From NCBI GenBank assembly GCA_019637635.1, contig JAHBVI010000027.1, positions 1 through 61,703 on the forward strand: a DNA stretch of 61,703 nucleotides. The letters are read 5' to 3'. This stretch comes from Anaerolineae bacterium (GTDB lineage: Bacteria; Chloroflexota; Anaerolineae; Promineifilales; Promineifilaceae). Shown here piece by piece: positions 17,835 through 26,831 of the stretch (the stretch's first letter is position 1; each line of letters starts with the position of its first letter). Below the pieces are notes generated by a model. That model worked only from the letters and a program-made list of their open reading frames with translations. It was not told the DNA's origin and made no database searches. The position numbers were made by a program, and so were the translations under genes.

Positions 17835-18254
17835 CTATACGGCGATGTTCAGCAGTTGCACAAAATCATACGCCCGGATCATGGTCACACCTTGAAAAGT
17901 TACCATGTCCAGCAAATCGGCGTCGCCAGTCACCAGATAAGCAGCATTCCCTTCCACCGCACAGGCAATAAATGGTTCGTCCTTTGGATCGCGGCAGACG
18001 CCGGACAGAACCAGGCTGCCCGGCACTAACTCCGCATCCGCCTCAATCACCTCCAACAAGACAGCCGGATCAACCCGCATCTGCTGGCGTAGGCGTGGCC
18101 GGTAAACAACCTCCCTTAACTCATTCAGCATGACCGGCGACAATAAATAGACAAAATGCCCCTGCTCCCAATGATCAATCAGGCGCGACATCGTTTCGCT
18201 TTGGGTAAGCAGGTAACTGACAATCAGATTGGTGTCTAAAACAGCCCGAATCAT
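17835..18254 (-). CDS. PIN-domain toxin (COG1569-like)
   Basis: 139-residue PIN-fold ribonuclease. Acidic residues expected at the active site are visible: Asp in VLDTNLIVS, Glu in MLNELREVV, Asp in CRDPKDEPFIACA and Asp in TGDADLL. The start ATG overlaps the antitoxin stop by 4 nt (ATGA at 18251-18254), the usual translational coupling of type II toxin-antitoxin pairs. The family cleaves RNA, often tRNA or rRNA; the target here is unknown. The active-site residues look intact, so the toxin is presumably functional. Confidence 0.9.
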   Translation of the reverse strand: MIRAVLDTNLIVSYLLTQSETMSRLIDHWEQGHFVYLLSPVMLNELREVVYRPRLRQQMRVDPAVLLEVIEADAELVPGSLVLSGVCRDPKDEPFIACAVEGNAAYLVTGDADLLDMVTFQGVTMIRAYDFVQLLNIAV

Positions 18255-18556
18255 GAGGTTGGCTGCTGTTCGTTAAACAACTCCTGGCGCGCAGCCTCCA
18301 CCAATGCCATCGCCTCATCTTCACTCAGTTCATTAGCAGTTGCATTAGCTGTTGCCGCTACACGCAGTTGGGCAAAACGGGCGGAACGTGCCTGTTTATA
18401 CTGCCAGTATGCCTGATACTCGTCATAGGAAAGAATAGCCGCCATCGGCTTGCCATAACTTTCCACAATGACCGGCTCTCCTCGTATGCGCGTCCAATCA
18501 ATGACCGCACGTGTGTTTTTTTGTAGTTCAGTAGATGTGATAGTTTTGGACATCAT
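18251..18556 (-). CDS. Phd/YefM-type antitoxin
   Basis: 101-residue antitoxin. The N-terminal Phd/YefM DNA-binding fold is recognisable from ITSTELQKNTRAVIDW and EPVIVESYGKPMAAILSYDEY. The C-terminal part, from about residue 55, is a helical, charged tail expected to wrap the PIN toxin. Two ATGs adjoin (18556 and 18553); GGAG upstream fits the second slightly better. It precedes the toxin with a 4-nt overlap and probably represses the operon by binding its own promoter just upstream (18557-18600), although no clear palindrome was seen there. Confidence 0.9.
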   Translation of the reverse strand: MMSKTITSTELQKNTRAVIDWTRIRGEPVIVESYGKPMAAILSYDEYQAYWQYKQARSARFAQLRVAATANATANELSEDEAMALVEAARQELFNEQQPTS

Positions 18557-18671
18557 CCACTCCTTCTATAAATTGTGAAATTTATGCAATATCCACAACT
18601 TACCACATATCTGGCTCATAGCGCAAGGGCTTATGGGAACAATCCATTCGTTCCTCTCTACGGCCGTTACC

Positions 18672-19067
18672 TTAACTCACCTTCACCACGCGCCTGGGTC
18701 TCAGCCGCAGCACCACAAAATCCTCATTGCGCCAGGATTGTAGATATTCTTCAGCCTTCTCCGGGGATTCGTAGTGGTGAGTGATGCGGGCGGCCATGTG
18801 GTGATCAGGGTCATCTTCTACCATCAGATCACCGTCAACCAGGTAACATGGGCTGCCCACCGGGTCACCGCCAATGGCGATGCTACCTTTGGGGTTTGCC
18901 AGGGCATTTTTCACTTTACGGTTATCCCGGCTAGAAAACAGCACCAACTCTTCCCCATCCAGCATAAACCAAACGGGAATCGTATGTGGATAACCATTCG
19001 GGCGGATGGTGGTCAGCCGGACAATGACCGGCTGGCTTAATAGAGAACGCGCCTGTTCGTCAAACAT
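18672..19067 (-). CDS. Pyridoxamine-5'-phosphate-oxidase-fold protein
   Basis: 131-residue split-beta-barrel flavin/F420-type protein. The hallmark strands are VRLTTIRPNGYPHTIPVWFMLDGEEL (landmark RPNGYPHTIPVWF) and FSSRDNRKVKNALANPKGSIAI, which bind the cofactor phosphate. Family members include PNPOx-like and F420-dependent reductases, so the reaction cannot be assigned. AAGGAGA lies 6 nt before the ATG at 19067. The gene stands alone between the antitoxin and the divergent hutH gene. The 268-bp gap upstream of the divergent starts contains nothing recognisable other than the hutH -10 box. Confidence 0.85.
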   Translation of the reverse strand: MFDEQARSLLSQPVIVRLTTIRPNGYPHTIPVWFMLDGEELVLFSSRDNRKVKNALANPKGSIAIGGDPVGSPCYLVDGDLMVEDDPDHHMAARITHHYESPEKAEEYLQSWRNEDFVVLRLRPRRVVKVS

Positions 19068-19186
19068 AGTCTCTCCTTGTAAGAGTAACGCGATTTGGCA
19101 AATGGCGTTACATCTATCCGAACGAAAAATAACATACTATTCCCCGCCCTGCCACTTACTGATAAGGGAATTATGGGGGTATGACG

Positions 19187-19198
19187 TATAATTGCGCC
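19187..19198 (+). promoter_or_regulatory. -10 box for leaderless hutH transcript
   Basis: TATAAT at 19187-19192 ends 6 nt before ATG 19199, so the first transcribed base is about the A of the ATG. No good -35 hexamer is present. Confidence 0.55.
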
Positions 19199-20749
19199 AT
19201 GATTCCCTTGACTATTTCCGGCACTGATTTACAGGTAGACGATGTGGTGGCGGTGGCACACGGCCGTACCGTGCAACTAGACCCCGCCGCCATCCCGCCT
19301 ATGGAACGTTCCCGCCGGGCGGTGGACGAACTGGTAGCGCGGGGTGAGGTGGTGTATGGCATTACCACGGGGTTCGGCCGTTTCAAAGACAAGATCATTT
19401 CGCCCGACCAGGTAAAACAGCTACAGGTCAATCTGGTGCGCAGCCATGCCGTGGGGGTGGGGCCGCTGCTGCCGGAAACGGCCGTGCGTGCCATGCTCGT
19501 CGTCCGCGCCAATACCCTGGCCATTGGACATTCCGGGGTACGGCCGTTGGTGGTGCAACTGCTCCTCGACATGCTCAACCAGCACATCCACCCCCGCATC
19601 CCGGCGCAGGGGTCGCTGGGGGCCAGCGGCGACCTGGCCCCGCTGGCCCATCTGGCACTGGTGCTCATCGGTGAGGGGGAAGCGGTGGTGAATGGGGAAG
19701 TGATGGACGGCCGTGCCGCCCTGGAGCAATGCGGCCTGCAACCACTGGAACTGGAAGCCAAAGAAGGGTTGGCGCTGCTCAACGGCACCAGCTTTATGGT
19801 GGGCATGGGGGCGCTGCAAGTGCGCCGGGCCATCAACCTGGCGCTCACCGCCGACATCGCCGCCGCCCTGACGTTGGAGGCATTACACGGCACCGACCGC
19901 GCCTATGATGCGCGTGTCCATGCTGCCCGCCCCCATCCCCGCCAGATTGATTGTGCCGCCTTTTTGCGCCAGTTGTTGCAGGGCAGCCAGCTTTTGCGCG
20001 GGTACGATCCGCTGAATGTGCAAGACCCGTACACGCTGCGCTGCGTGCCCCAGGTGCATGGCGCCGCCCGTGACGCTATTGCCTATGCGCAGTGGGTGAT
20101 TGATATTGAACTCAATTCCGTCAACGACAATCCCATCATTTTTGTGGACGAGGAAACGGGCGCGGCGGATGTGATTTCGGCGGGTAATTTTCATGGCGAA
20201 CCGATTGCGATGGCGATGGATTACGTGAAGCTGGCGCTCACCGAAATCGGCAATATGAGTGAACGGCGCATGGCGCGGCTGGTGGATGCAGACAGCAACG
20301 GCCGTGTCCTGCCCATGTTCCTCACTGAAGATGGCGGTCTGGAAAGCGGGCTGATGATGGCTCAATATACGGCGGCCGCGCTGGCTTCGGAGAACAAAGT
20401 CCTGGTTCACCCCGCCAGCGCGGACACCATCCCCAGCAGCGCCAATGTGGAGGACCATGTGAGTATGGGGGCAACGGCCGTGCGTCAGGCCGCCCAAATC
20501 CTGGATCACGTGGAAACCATCGTGGCGATTGAACTGCTCGGCGCAGCGCAGGGGGTGGATTTCCGGCGGCGGGTCATGGGGGAGGAGAAGCAGTTGGGGC
20601 GGGGCACGGCCGTAGCCTACCATCTCATCCGCCAATTCGTCCCCTTCCTGGCGGATGATGCCGTCCTGGCCCCGCATATTGAACAATTACGCCAGTTGGT
20701 GGCCGATGGTACAATTAAGCGAGTGGTGGAGGCAGAGTTGGAACAGTAA
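19199..20749 (+). CDS. hutH: Histidine ammonia-lyase
   Basis: Deaminates L-histidine to urocanate, first step of histidine degradation. 516 residues from the preferred ATG 19199; an in-frame ATG at 19181 would overlap the -10 box. The MIO cofactor triad Ala-Ser-Gly lies in GSLGASGDLAPLAH, and YGITTGFG near residue 55 holds the active-site Tyr. RSHAVGVG has the Ser-His pair typical of histidine (not phenylalanine) lyases. FHGEPIAMAMDY and the C-terminal domain are complete. No hutU, hutI or hutG is nearby, so the rest of the pathway must be elsewhere, or the enzyme may serve another purpose. Confidence 0.93.
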   Translation: MIPLTISGTDLQVDDVVAVAHGRTVQLDPAAIPPMERSRRAVDELVARGEVVYGITTGFGRFKDKIISPDQVKQLQVNLVRSHAVGVGPLLPETAVRAMLVVRANTLAIGHSGVRPLVVQLLLDMLNQHIHPRIPAQGSLGASGDLAPLAHLALVLIGEGEAVVNGEVMDGRAALEQCGLQPLELEAKEGLALLNGTSFMVGMGALQVRRAINLALTADIAAALTLEALHGTDRAYDARVHAARPHPRQIDCAAFLRQLLQGSQLLRGYDPLNVQDPYTLRCVPQVHGAARDAIAYAQWVIDIELNSVNDNPIIFVDEETGAADVISAGNFHGEPIAMAMDYVKLALTEIGNMSERRMARLVDADSNGRVLPMFLTEDGGLESGLMMAQYTAAALASENKVLVHPASADTIPSSANVEDHVSMGATAVRQAAQILDHVETIVAIELLGAAQGVDFRRRVMGEEKQLGRGTAVAYHLIRQFVPFLADDAVLAPHIEQLRQLVADGTIKRVVEAELEQ

Positions 20750-20787
20750 TCGGTTATCGGTGAACGGTTATCGGTAATCGGTAGGAG
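20748..20787. repeat. TAATCGG/TTATCGG repeat
   Basis: Five units of the type GTAATCGG, GTTATCGG or GAACGG occupy the hutH-Uma2 gap and partly supply the spacer before the ribosome site GGAGAGG of the next gene. The same family recurs at 21413-21430, 33381-33400 and 56460-56488. Confidence 0.75.
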
Positions 20788-20795
20788 AGGCATTC

Positions 20796-21422
20796 ATGGT
20801 ACTTAAGCCTATTCAATCAAAACCAGGTGAACCAATCTGGGAACTGGCCCGGCAATACCCAAACCAGGGGGAATGGAGTGAAGAAGAGTACTTTGCCCTG
20901 GAAACCACTCATTTTGTCGAATTTAACAACGGTCATTTGGAGTTTTTAACCATGCCCACCTTTGCTCATCAACGAATAGTCGCCTTCTTATATCAGGTAC
21001 TTGCAGCCTTTGTGGCCAGTCACAAGCTCGGCGAAGTGGTTTTTGCACCTATGCCCGTCCGCTTATGGGCCAGGAAATACCGCGAACCCGACATTGTGTT
21101 TCTCTCAAACGAACGGATTGCTACCATAACGGGCGATTATCCAACCGGGGCAGACCTGGTGTTAGAGGTAGCAAGCAGTGGTAAGGAAGACCGGGAAAGA
21201 GATTTGCAGACAAAACGGGAAGAGTATGCCCTGGCAGGCATCGCTGAATACTGGATTGTTGATCCGCAAAAGCGGCAAGTCATTGTGCTGACACTGGCCG
21301 GAGATGAATATGCGGTGCATGGTGAGTTTAACGAAGGGGAGCGGGCGACGTCGGTGTTGTTGGATGGGTTTGGGGTGGAGGTCACGGCCGTGTTCGCCGC
21401 GGCCGAGTCCGGTAATCGGTAA
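20796..21422 (+). CDS. Uma2 family (DUF820) PD-(D/E)XK nuclease-like protein
   Basis: 208-residue protein of the Uma2/DUF820 family, which is expanded in Cyanobacteria and Chloroflexota. The nuclease core is visible as REPDIVFLSNER, then DLVLEVASSGKEDRERDLQTK (landmarks DLVLEVAS and DLQTKREEYA) and YWIVDPQKRQV. These supply the Asp, Glu and Lys of a PD-(D/E)XK fold. Biological role is unknown; association with transposition and defence has been suggested for the family. AGGAGAGG lies 5-9 nt before the ATG. The last codons (ESGNR) read through a GGTAATCGG repeat unit. Confidence 0.88.
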   Translation: MVLKPIQSKPGEPIWELARQYPNQGEWSEEEYFALETTHFVEFNNGHLEFLTMPTFAHQRIVAFLYQVLAAFVASHKLGEVVFAPMPVRLWARKYREPDIVFLSNERIATITGDYPTGADLVLEVASSGKEDRERDLQTKREEYALAGIAEYWIVDPQKRQVIVLTLAGDEYAVHGEFNEGERATSVLLDGFGVEVTAVFAAAESGNR

Positions 21423-21427
21423 ACGGT

Positions 21428-24214
21428 TCACGGACTGCCCCAATTGGGTTGCCAGTCTGAAAAGGTATTGACCGTCAGTTGGGTCAGGCCCGTGCCATCC
21501 AGTCGCATCAGGTAGAGATCGTTGTCCCCATCGCGGGCGGAAGTGAAGACGAGCCAGTTGCCATCAGGTGAAAAGGAGGGGGATAGATTGTCGCCGCCGT
21601 CAGTCAAACGATGATAAACCGAACCATCTACGGCCAGCAGGTAAAGATCACGATCATTGGGCGGGCCGGCGTAAAAAGCGAGCCATTGGCCGTCGGGCGA
21701 CCAATCTACACTGCCACCGATGCCGGGCAACGGCCGTGCCAACTCCCGCATCTCACTCCCATCCGCATCTATGATCACCAATGTGTACCCTTCCTCCCCG
21801 GCCAGGCGGCGAGTAAAGGCGATTTGCTGACCATCCGGAGACCAGACCGGGCTGAGCGCCTCGGCCTGACCGGTGATGCGCGTCAGGGGGCGGGGGTTAC
21901 GGCCGTCGCTGTCCGCAATCCAGATATTCAAACTGCTCCCCTCGGCGCGGGAAAAGGCAATCTGACGGCCGTCAGGCGAAGCAGCCGGCGCATAATCCCC
22001 TTCACCTGGCGGCAAGACCAGACGTACATTCTCGCCGGTCACATCGGCCTGATAAATGGCAAATCGCCCCGAACGAGTACTGGAAAACAACACACCCTGA
22101 CCACCAGGCAACAAAGAAGCGGCCCAATCCGTCACCCCGGTAAAAGTTAGCTGCCGCTGATTGGCACCATCGGCAGCAATGATACAAATCTGATCAACGC
22201 CTTCCAGGAAACAGGTATAGACAATATCACCCACAGGGGGCGTTTCGGGCACAACCAGGGGCGTGTCTGCCAGTAGTGGGAGGGGAACGGATGGGGTAGA
22301 GGTGGCTACGGCCGTGACCGGTGGCTGTGTAGGGGCAACGGTCGGGGTGCCCGGCATGACCATCACGGCCGTAACAGAAGCGGAGGCGATAGCTGAGGGC
22401 GTGGGCACAAAAGCGACCAGTTCAGGATAACGGTTGCCATCGGTAATCAGGGAGTGCAGTGGCGGTGTTTGTGTCACCAGCGCCGCCACCCGGTTTTGCC
22501 AGACATCGCCATAGAGTAATAAGTCGCGCAAATCCGCCAGCGCGGCTTCATTGTCTCCCATCATCAGAGCCACCTGGGCGCGTTCGTAGCGCGTGGCCGG
22601 GTTTTCCCGGTTCAGGCTCAACGCTACACTATAGGCTAATTGGGCCGCATCCAGATTGTTTTGCTGCACGGCCGTGCGCCCTTGCAGCCAGCTTTCAATC
22701 TCCGCCGCCAGCGCCGGATTTTCCAGACGATTATATTGCCGGAGCGCCGCCAACATAGCCGTTAAGAGTGGCGTACTGGTCATTTCCGCCGCCAGCGTAT
22801 CGGCGGTCTGGGTGGTGTAAACGGCTGTGATCACCCGTTCCATCTGCGGCTGCAAATCGGCAGCCGGGGTAGTAAAGAGGGCCATTTTGTCCGGCGCAGG
22901 TAGCTGCTCAAACAGCGCCACGGCCTCGGATTCGTAGCCGCCCAATGCCAATAGCTGCGCCAGATTATCCAGGCGCAAGGTGGGGTTTTCGGTGGCAGAG
23001 AAATTGGCAACATAGGTCTGGGCCAGGAGTTCGTCTGTGCGCTGCGCCTGACGCCAGAAATAAAGGCTGGTCGCCGCCGCCAACAAGGTCATCAGGATCA
23101 GGGAAATCCACACCAACCGCTGCCGCCGCGCAGGGATATGCTGCTGAATCCAGGCCTGGTCAAAGGCATGTTGGTAAATGCGGTTGCGCACCACCAGGTT
23201 GCCTGAAGCGTCCACTTTGACCAGCCCAATCAGTTTTAGCTCAGTCTGCTCAGGGGCGTGGTCGTTGTTGGGGATTTTTTGGCCGCGATAAACAGTTTTA
23301 TAAAGACGTAGCAGGCGCTCTTTTTGTGGGCTGGCCTGGACACGGCCGTTGACAAATTGCAAATTGCTTTCTTCCACCAAGGCCCGTTCGCCGAAAAAAA
23401 GCTGCGCTACCAGATCGTCCACATCCTGGTCGCGCCACTGGATACGGCCGTCGCGGGCCATGGCCTGGCCGAGACGCTGTGTCAGGTACGGGTGTCCCGC
23501 CGTCCAGTCATACACCCGATCTATGACGGGGGCCGCCTCCGGTGGCAGTCCTCTGGCAAAAACAGCGCGCGCGTCAGCCAGCGCCAGTTCTTCCAGTTCC
23601 AGGCGCTCGCCGATATTGAAAGGGGTGCGATGCTGACCTTTAATCAGTTCATTGGGCGCAGCCACCCCCATCAATACCAGCGAAAGCCGCCCGGCGTCCG
23701 GGGTGGTCAAGGTCTGGTTATAAATGGCACGAATGGCCGCAAAAAAGTCGTCGGAAAAATCCAACTTCAAGGCGCTGTCCACCTCGTCAATAAAAACGGC
23801 CACCGGCCCGGCCACTTCAGCCAGCAACACATCCCGGAAAAATTTGGTAAACCGCTTGACGGGCGAGAGCGACGATTGCGCCTGCCACCAATCAACCACA
23901 TCGGTGGTCAATGGCAATTGTGATTGCAGGTCGTCCAACAAACTTAAATACCACGCCTCTTGATCGGCCGTACCAATGGTGGTCAGGTCAATGAGCGCCG
24001 TGGCCACACCCTCGGTCTGTAACTGCCTGCCCAGCCGGTTCATCAGGCTGGATTTGCCCATCTGCCGGGTGGTGAGGATGTAACAGAGTGTGCCCGTCTG
24101 CACCAGGTGGTGGAGGCGCGCATCGGTGGGGCGGGGCACGTAAGAGGGCGCGTCTGGGCGCAGGGTGCCGCCGGCCACAAAGAAGTCAGACGACACGGAA
24201 GGGGGCTGATTCAT
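21428..24214 (-). CDS. AAA ATPase (AAA-like/AAA_35) with membrane helix and TolB-type beta-propeller
   Basis: 928-residue multidomain protein. The N-terminal AAA-like ATPase (about 1-330) carries Walker A TTRQMGKSSLMN and Walker B VAVFIDEVDSAL. A basic linker (QHIPARRQRLV) precedes one transmembrane helix at about 362-383. The middle (390-620) is helical with TPR-like units (NPATRYERAQVALMMGDNEAAL region). The C-terminus (about 660-928) is a series of PD40/TolB blades such as SPDGRQIAFSRAEG and SPDGQWLAFYAG. The ATPase should face the cytoplasm and the propeller the outside, suggesting a signal or assembly role at the membrane (inference). Its start overlaps the stop of the next ATPase gene by 4 nt (ATGA), so the two are co-translated. 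Confidence 0.88.
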   Translation of the reverse strand: MNQPPSVSSDFFVAGGTLRPDAPSYVPRPTDARLHHLVQTGTLCYILTTRQMGKSSLMNRLGRQLQTEGVATALIDLTTIGTADQEAWYLSLLDDLQSQLPLTTDVVDWWQAQSSLSPVKRFTKFFRDVLLAEVAGPVAVFIDEVDSALKLDFSDDFFAAIRAIYNQTLTTPDAGRLSLVLMGVAAPNELIKGQHRTPFNIGERLELEELALADARAVFARGLPPEAAPVIDRVYDWTAGHPYLTQRLGQAMARDGRIQWRDQDVDDLVAQLFFGERALVEESNLQFVNGRVQASPQKERLLRLYKTVYRGQKIPNNDHAPEQTELKLIGLVKVDASGNLVVRNRIYQHAFDQAWIQQHIPARRQRLVWISLILMTLLAAATSLYFWRQAQRTDELLAQTYVANFSATENPTLRLDNLAQLLALGGYESEAVALFEQLPAPDKMALFTTPAADLQPQMERVITAVYTTQTADTLAAEMTSTPLLTAMLAALRQYNRLENPALAAEIESWLQGRTAVQQNNLDAAQLAYSVALSLNRENPATRYERAQVALMMGDNEAALADLRDLLLYGDVWQNRVAALVTQTPPLHSLITDGNRYPELVAFVPTPSAIASASVTAVMVMPGTPTVAPTQPPVTAVATSTPSVPLPLLADTPLVVPETPPVGDIVYTCFLEGVDQICIIAADGANQRQLTFTGVTDWAASLLPGGQGVLFSSTRSGRFAIYQADVTGENVRLVLPPGEGDYAPAASPDGRQIAFSRAEGSSLNIWIADSDGRNPRPLTRITGQAEALSPVWSPDGQQIAFTRRLAGEEGYTLVIIDADGSEMRELARPLPGIGGSVDWSPDGQWLAFYAGPPNDRDLYLLAVDGSVYHRLTDGGDNLSPSFSPDGNWLVFTSARDGDNDLYLMRLDGTGLTQLTVNTFSDWQPNWGSP

Positions 24215-25665
24215 AGGGTCTGGGCAAAGTATTGCCGGTACAGATCACAACGACAGGCAACGGCCGTGCCCACCTGTTTGATCAACCCGGCCTTGAGCAA
24301 CCGATACCGGGCAAGGTCGTCGGCGCAGGTTTTGTGCGTGAGTACCTGTTTCATGGCGGCTACCAGCACCGCATCTGTCGTCACCAGGCGGTGTTGGGTA
24401 CGCAAATGGGAGATGAAGGGGCCGGCATCGGTCACGGCCGTCGCCAGTAAATCCGCCAGCGTCAGGCCATCTTTGGCCATCGTATACAAGGCCACCCGCG
24501 TCAGGTAAGGGTGGCCGTTCAACAGATGGTATAAAGCGGGAATGTCGGTCTCCGGGATGGGGGTGTGGTAACGACCGTTCAGTTCCCGCACCTGTGACTC
24601 CGTAAAATCCTGCAAATAAACCATCAACCCCACATTGAAGGGGGATTGCTGCATGTCGTTAATCAGCAAATATGGCTCGGTGGAAATCGCCATCAACAAC
24701 GAGAATGTTTCCCAACGGCCGTTGCGCGCCCGCAGATTGTGCCAGGAACGTAGCAGGCCAAAAAAGTCGGCATGATACCCTGTGGGTAACAGGCGGTCTA
24801 CCTCATCCAATACCAGCAGCAGGGGCACCTCCAGCGCCGGTAATATCGCTCGCTCCAAAAGACGGGTAAGTTTACGGCCGTCGGCCAGCGGGGTTTGCCA
24901 CACCCTTTCCACTTCCACCGGGCCCAGCGCCAGTTCGTCTGCCAGGGCATAGGCAAACTCCTGATAAAAGTGTGCCTGTGTGCGCAGGCTTTCCTGGCTC
25001 ATGCTTTGTAAATCCAGATACACCACCTGCGCCCCATACGTCTGCCGCGCCGCCTGCACCCCCCGCACCAGCAATGACGTTTTACCCACCTGGCGTGGCC
25101 CGGTGATGGTCATGGTATGCCCTGGTCGCCGGATTTCCGCCAGCAAATCAGCGTCGCTTTGCCGTTCAATGTAAAAAGCGTCAGATAATTTCAACGCCCC
25201 ACTGGGGTATTCCAGCACAACGGCCGTCATTTCGTCCTGCGGCGCGCCCTCCCATTCGCGCAGCAGTGTGGTGAGCAGCGTAATGGCTTTGCGTTGGGCT
25301 TCGTAATAGTGCCCACCTTCGGCCAGCCCGATGCGCTGTTGAATTTCCAGCCGCGACAGGCCCCGTATGAAACGGAGCGTGAGAATGTTGTACAGCCGCC
25401 AGTCACGCTCAAACCACGCAGGATCATCCGCGCGCTCCGGCGGCGACTGACCGGGAACGCCTAACGCCTGAATTCCCTGGCGCAGCACATCGCGTAAAGC
25501 CTGAGCCAGACCGGGCAACGCCTGTTCATACCCTTTGGCCGCACGCTGACTGGCCACAATAGTCAGACGGGTCAGCGGATTCTGACCCAATTCCACGGAT
25601 TGATGCCAGGATTTGAGCGCCTGTTTGATCCACGTTTCCCACTGATTGTCATCTGCCGTTATCAA
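24211..25665 (-). CDS. AAA-like ATPase with N-terminal helical DNA-binding-like region
   Basis: 484-residue cytoplasmic ATPase, first gene of the pair with the 928-residue ATPase. The N-terminal 150 residues are helical, with a segment (RLYNILTLRFIRGLSRLEIQ) resembling a helix-turn-helix of unknown function. The ATPase core has Walker A TGPRQVGKTSLL near 187-197 and Walker B LLLVLDEVDRLL. The rest matches the AAA_35 domain, including the winged C-terminal part GHPYLTRVALYTMAKDG. It ends with a Cys-containing tail. Such proteins are abundant in Cyanobacteria and Chloroflexota and resemble STAND-type switches. Two coupled copies with different add-ons suggest a heteromeric switch. Function is unknown. 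Confidence 0.85.
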   Translation of the reverse strand: MITADDNQWETWIKQALKSWHQSVELGQNPLTRLTIVASQRAAKGYEQALPGLAQALRDVLRQGIQALGVPGQSPPERADDPAWFERDWRLYNILTLRFIRGLSRLEIQQRIGLAEGGHYYEAQRKAITLLTTLLREWEGAPQDEMTAVVLEYPSGALKLSDAFYIERQSDADLLAEIRRPGHTMTITGPRQVGKTSLLVRGVQAARQTYGAQVVYLDLQSMSQESLRTQAHFYQEFAYALADELALGPVEVERVWQTPLADGRKLTRLLERAILPALEVPLLLVLDEVDRLLPTGYHADFFGLLRSWHNLRARNGRWETFSLLMAISTEPYLLINDMQQSPFNVGLMVYLQDFTESQVRELNGRYHTPIPETDIPALYHLLNGHPYLTRVALYTMAKDGLTLADLLATAVTDAGPFISHLRTQHRLVTTDAVLVAAMKQVLTHKTCADDLARYRLLKAGLIKQVGTAVACRCDLYRQYFAQTL

Positions 25666-25677
25666 CCTCTGCTCCTT

Positions 25678-25710
25678 AGACCTGTCAGGTTTTGGAAACC
25701 TGACAGGTCT
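25678..25710. terminator. GACCTGTCAGGTTT hairpin
   Basis: 15-bp perfect stem (25678-25692 with 25696-25710) and 3-nt loop TGG. The build is identical to the GACCCTAAGGGTTT hairpins elsewhere, but with a different core. It lies between divergent genes, so it is not an obvious terminator here. The rest of 25711-25881 holds only the GGAGG of the next gene. Confidence 0.65.
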
Positions 25711-25881
25711 GGCCCCTCCATTCTAACAAATGGCTGGCGGGTCTACTACCGGATTTCTACCGCTCTTGCTTGGCCCAACGCGGTAGCGCTACGGAATTCA
25801 CGGCCGTGTCCACAGACGAGAATGAGTGTCAATTCAACCCCGGCTGTTCGCAAAAACAGCCCAACCAACAGGAGGTATCAG

Positions 25882-26829
25882 ATGACACTCAGTTCTATTG
25901 CCCAGACGACCATGAGCCGCCGCCATTTCTTGAAGGCGGTGGGCGCAACGGCCGGTTACATGTTTTTACCGCTGGATTTTGGCCGATTCCCGGCGGCCCC
26001 TCAAAAGGCAGCCCCTATCGCTATTCCCCCCTCATTGATGCTGCACAGCCCTGACGGCCGTGCCGACTTTCTACCCTACCTGTTGGAGCAACTTCAGGCT
26101 GATGGGTTTACGGCCGTCACCTATCAAAGCTGGTACCGGTCGGTGCTTGAGGGGCAGGCGCCGGCCAAACCCATCATCCTCAGCATTGACGACATCTCCC
26201 TGGCCCGCAGCGCCTGCGCCGCCTTCAACACCTTTGGGCAGATGAAAGAGTGGATCAAGGCAGCAGGCATGACGGCCGTCTATGGCGTCATCACCGAACC
26301 CGTCATCGGTACAGAACCGCAGCGCGATCAGGATGAAACCCGCTGGGACCTGATGCAAGCCTGGGCGGAAGAAGGGTTTGAACTGGCTTCGCATACCACC
26401 TACCACTCCAATTTCAACGCTGTGGATACCGGCCCCCGTCCAGATTTCACCGCGGCCGACTACGAAGCGGAAATTGTGCGTTCCGCCCATCTAATGGAAA
26501 CCAAACTGGGCGAACGCGGGCTTGCTTATGTAGTACAAACGTTGATTTTGCCGTATGGCAGCGGTTATTCCTACCAACAGCCCGAACCACAAATTCATCC
26601 CGGCATCGCTGCCGCCTGCCAGCAGACCAATATCAAGTTTGTGGTGGGCATTGCTCACGGCCGTATACCCCAACCCCGTACTACCTTCACCAACCCCAAT
26701 GAACTGGTCTACGTGGGGCGCATCCCGCCTGCTTACCTCACCGATGCGAACGGGCAGCAGATTCCCGACGCCGGGCAAACGGCCGTCTGGCTGCGCGCCT
26801 GGCACCACAATAATCAATACAGAGGCTGA
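25882..26829 (+). CDS. Tat-exported polysaccharide deacetylase
   Basis: 315-residue NodB-fold carbohydrate esterase. The start ATG 25882 has GGAGG 6 nt upstream; the upstream part of the frame is not coding. A twin-arginine signal, SRRHFLKAVGA, starts near residue 11, so export of the folded protein is expected. Catalytic Asp residues lie in IILSIDDISL and the metal histidines in SHTTYHSNF (HxxxH); LILPYGSGY is motif 3. Metal-dependent removal of N- or O-acetyl groups from a cell-wall or extracellular glycan is likely. It is followed 2 nt later by a second deacetylase, so the two are one operon. Confidence 0.9.
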   Translation: MTLSSIAQTTMSRRHFLKAVGATAGYMFLPLDFGRFPAAPQKAAPIAIPPSLMLHSPDGRADFLPYLLEQLQADGFTAVTYQSWYRSVLEGQAPAKPIILSIDDISLARSACAAFNTFGQMKEWIKAAGMTAVYGVITEPVIGTEPQRDQDETRWDLMQAWAEEGFELASHTTYHSNFNAVDTGPRPDFTAADYEAEIVRSAHLMETKLGERGLAYVVQTLILPYGSGYSYQQPEPQIHPGIAAACQQTNIKFVVGIAHGRIPQPRTTFTNPNELVYVGRIPPAYLTDANGQQIPDAGQTAVWLRAWHHNNQYRG

Positions 26830-26831
26830 TC

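Noticed and set aside
16905..18556. Patatin plus toxin-antitoxin as a CBASS-like defence system
   Set aside because: No cGAS/DncV-like nucleotidyltransferase is adjacent, and the PIN/Phd pair is an ordinary type II module.
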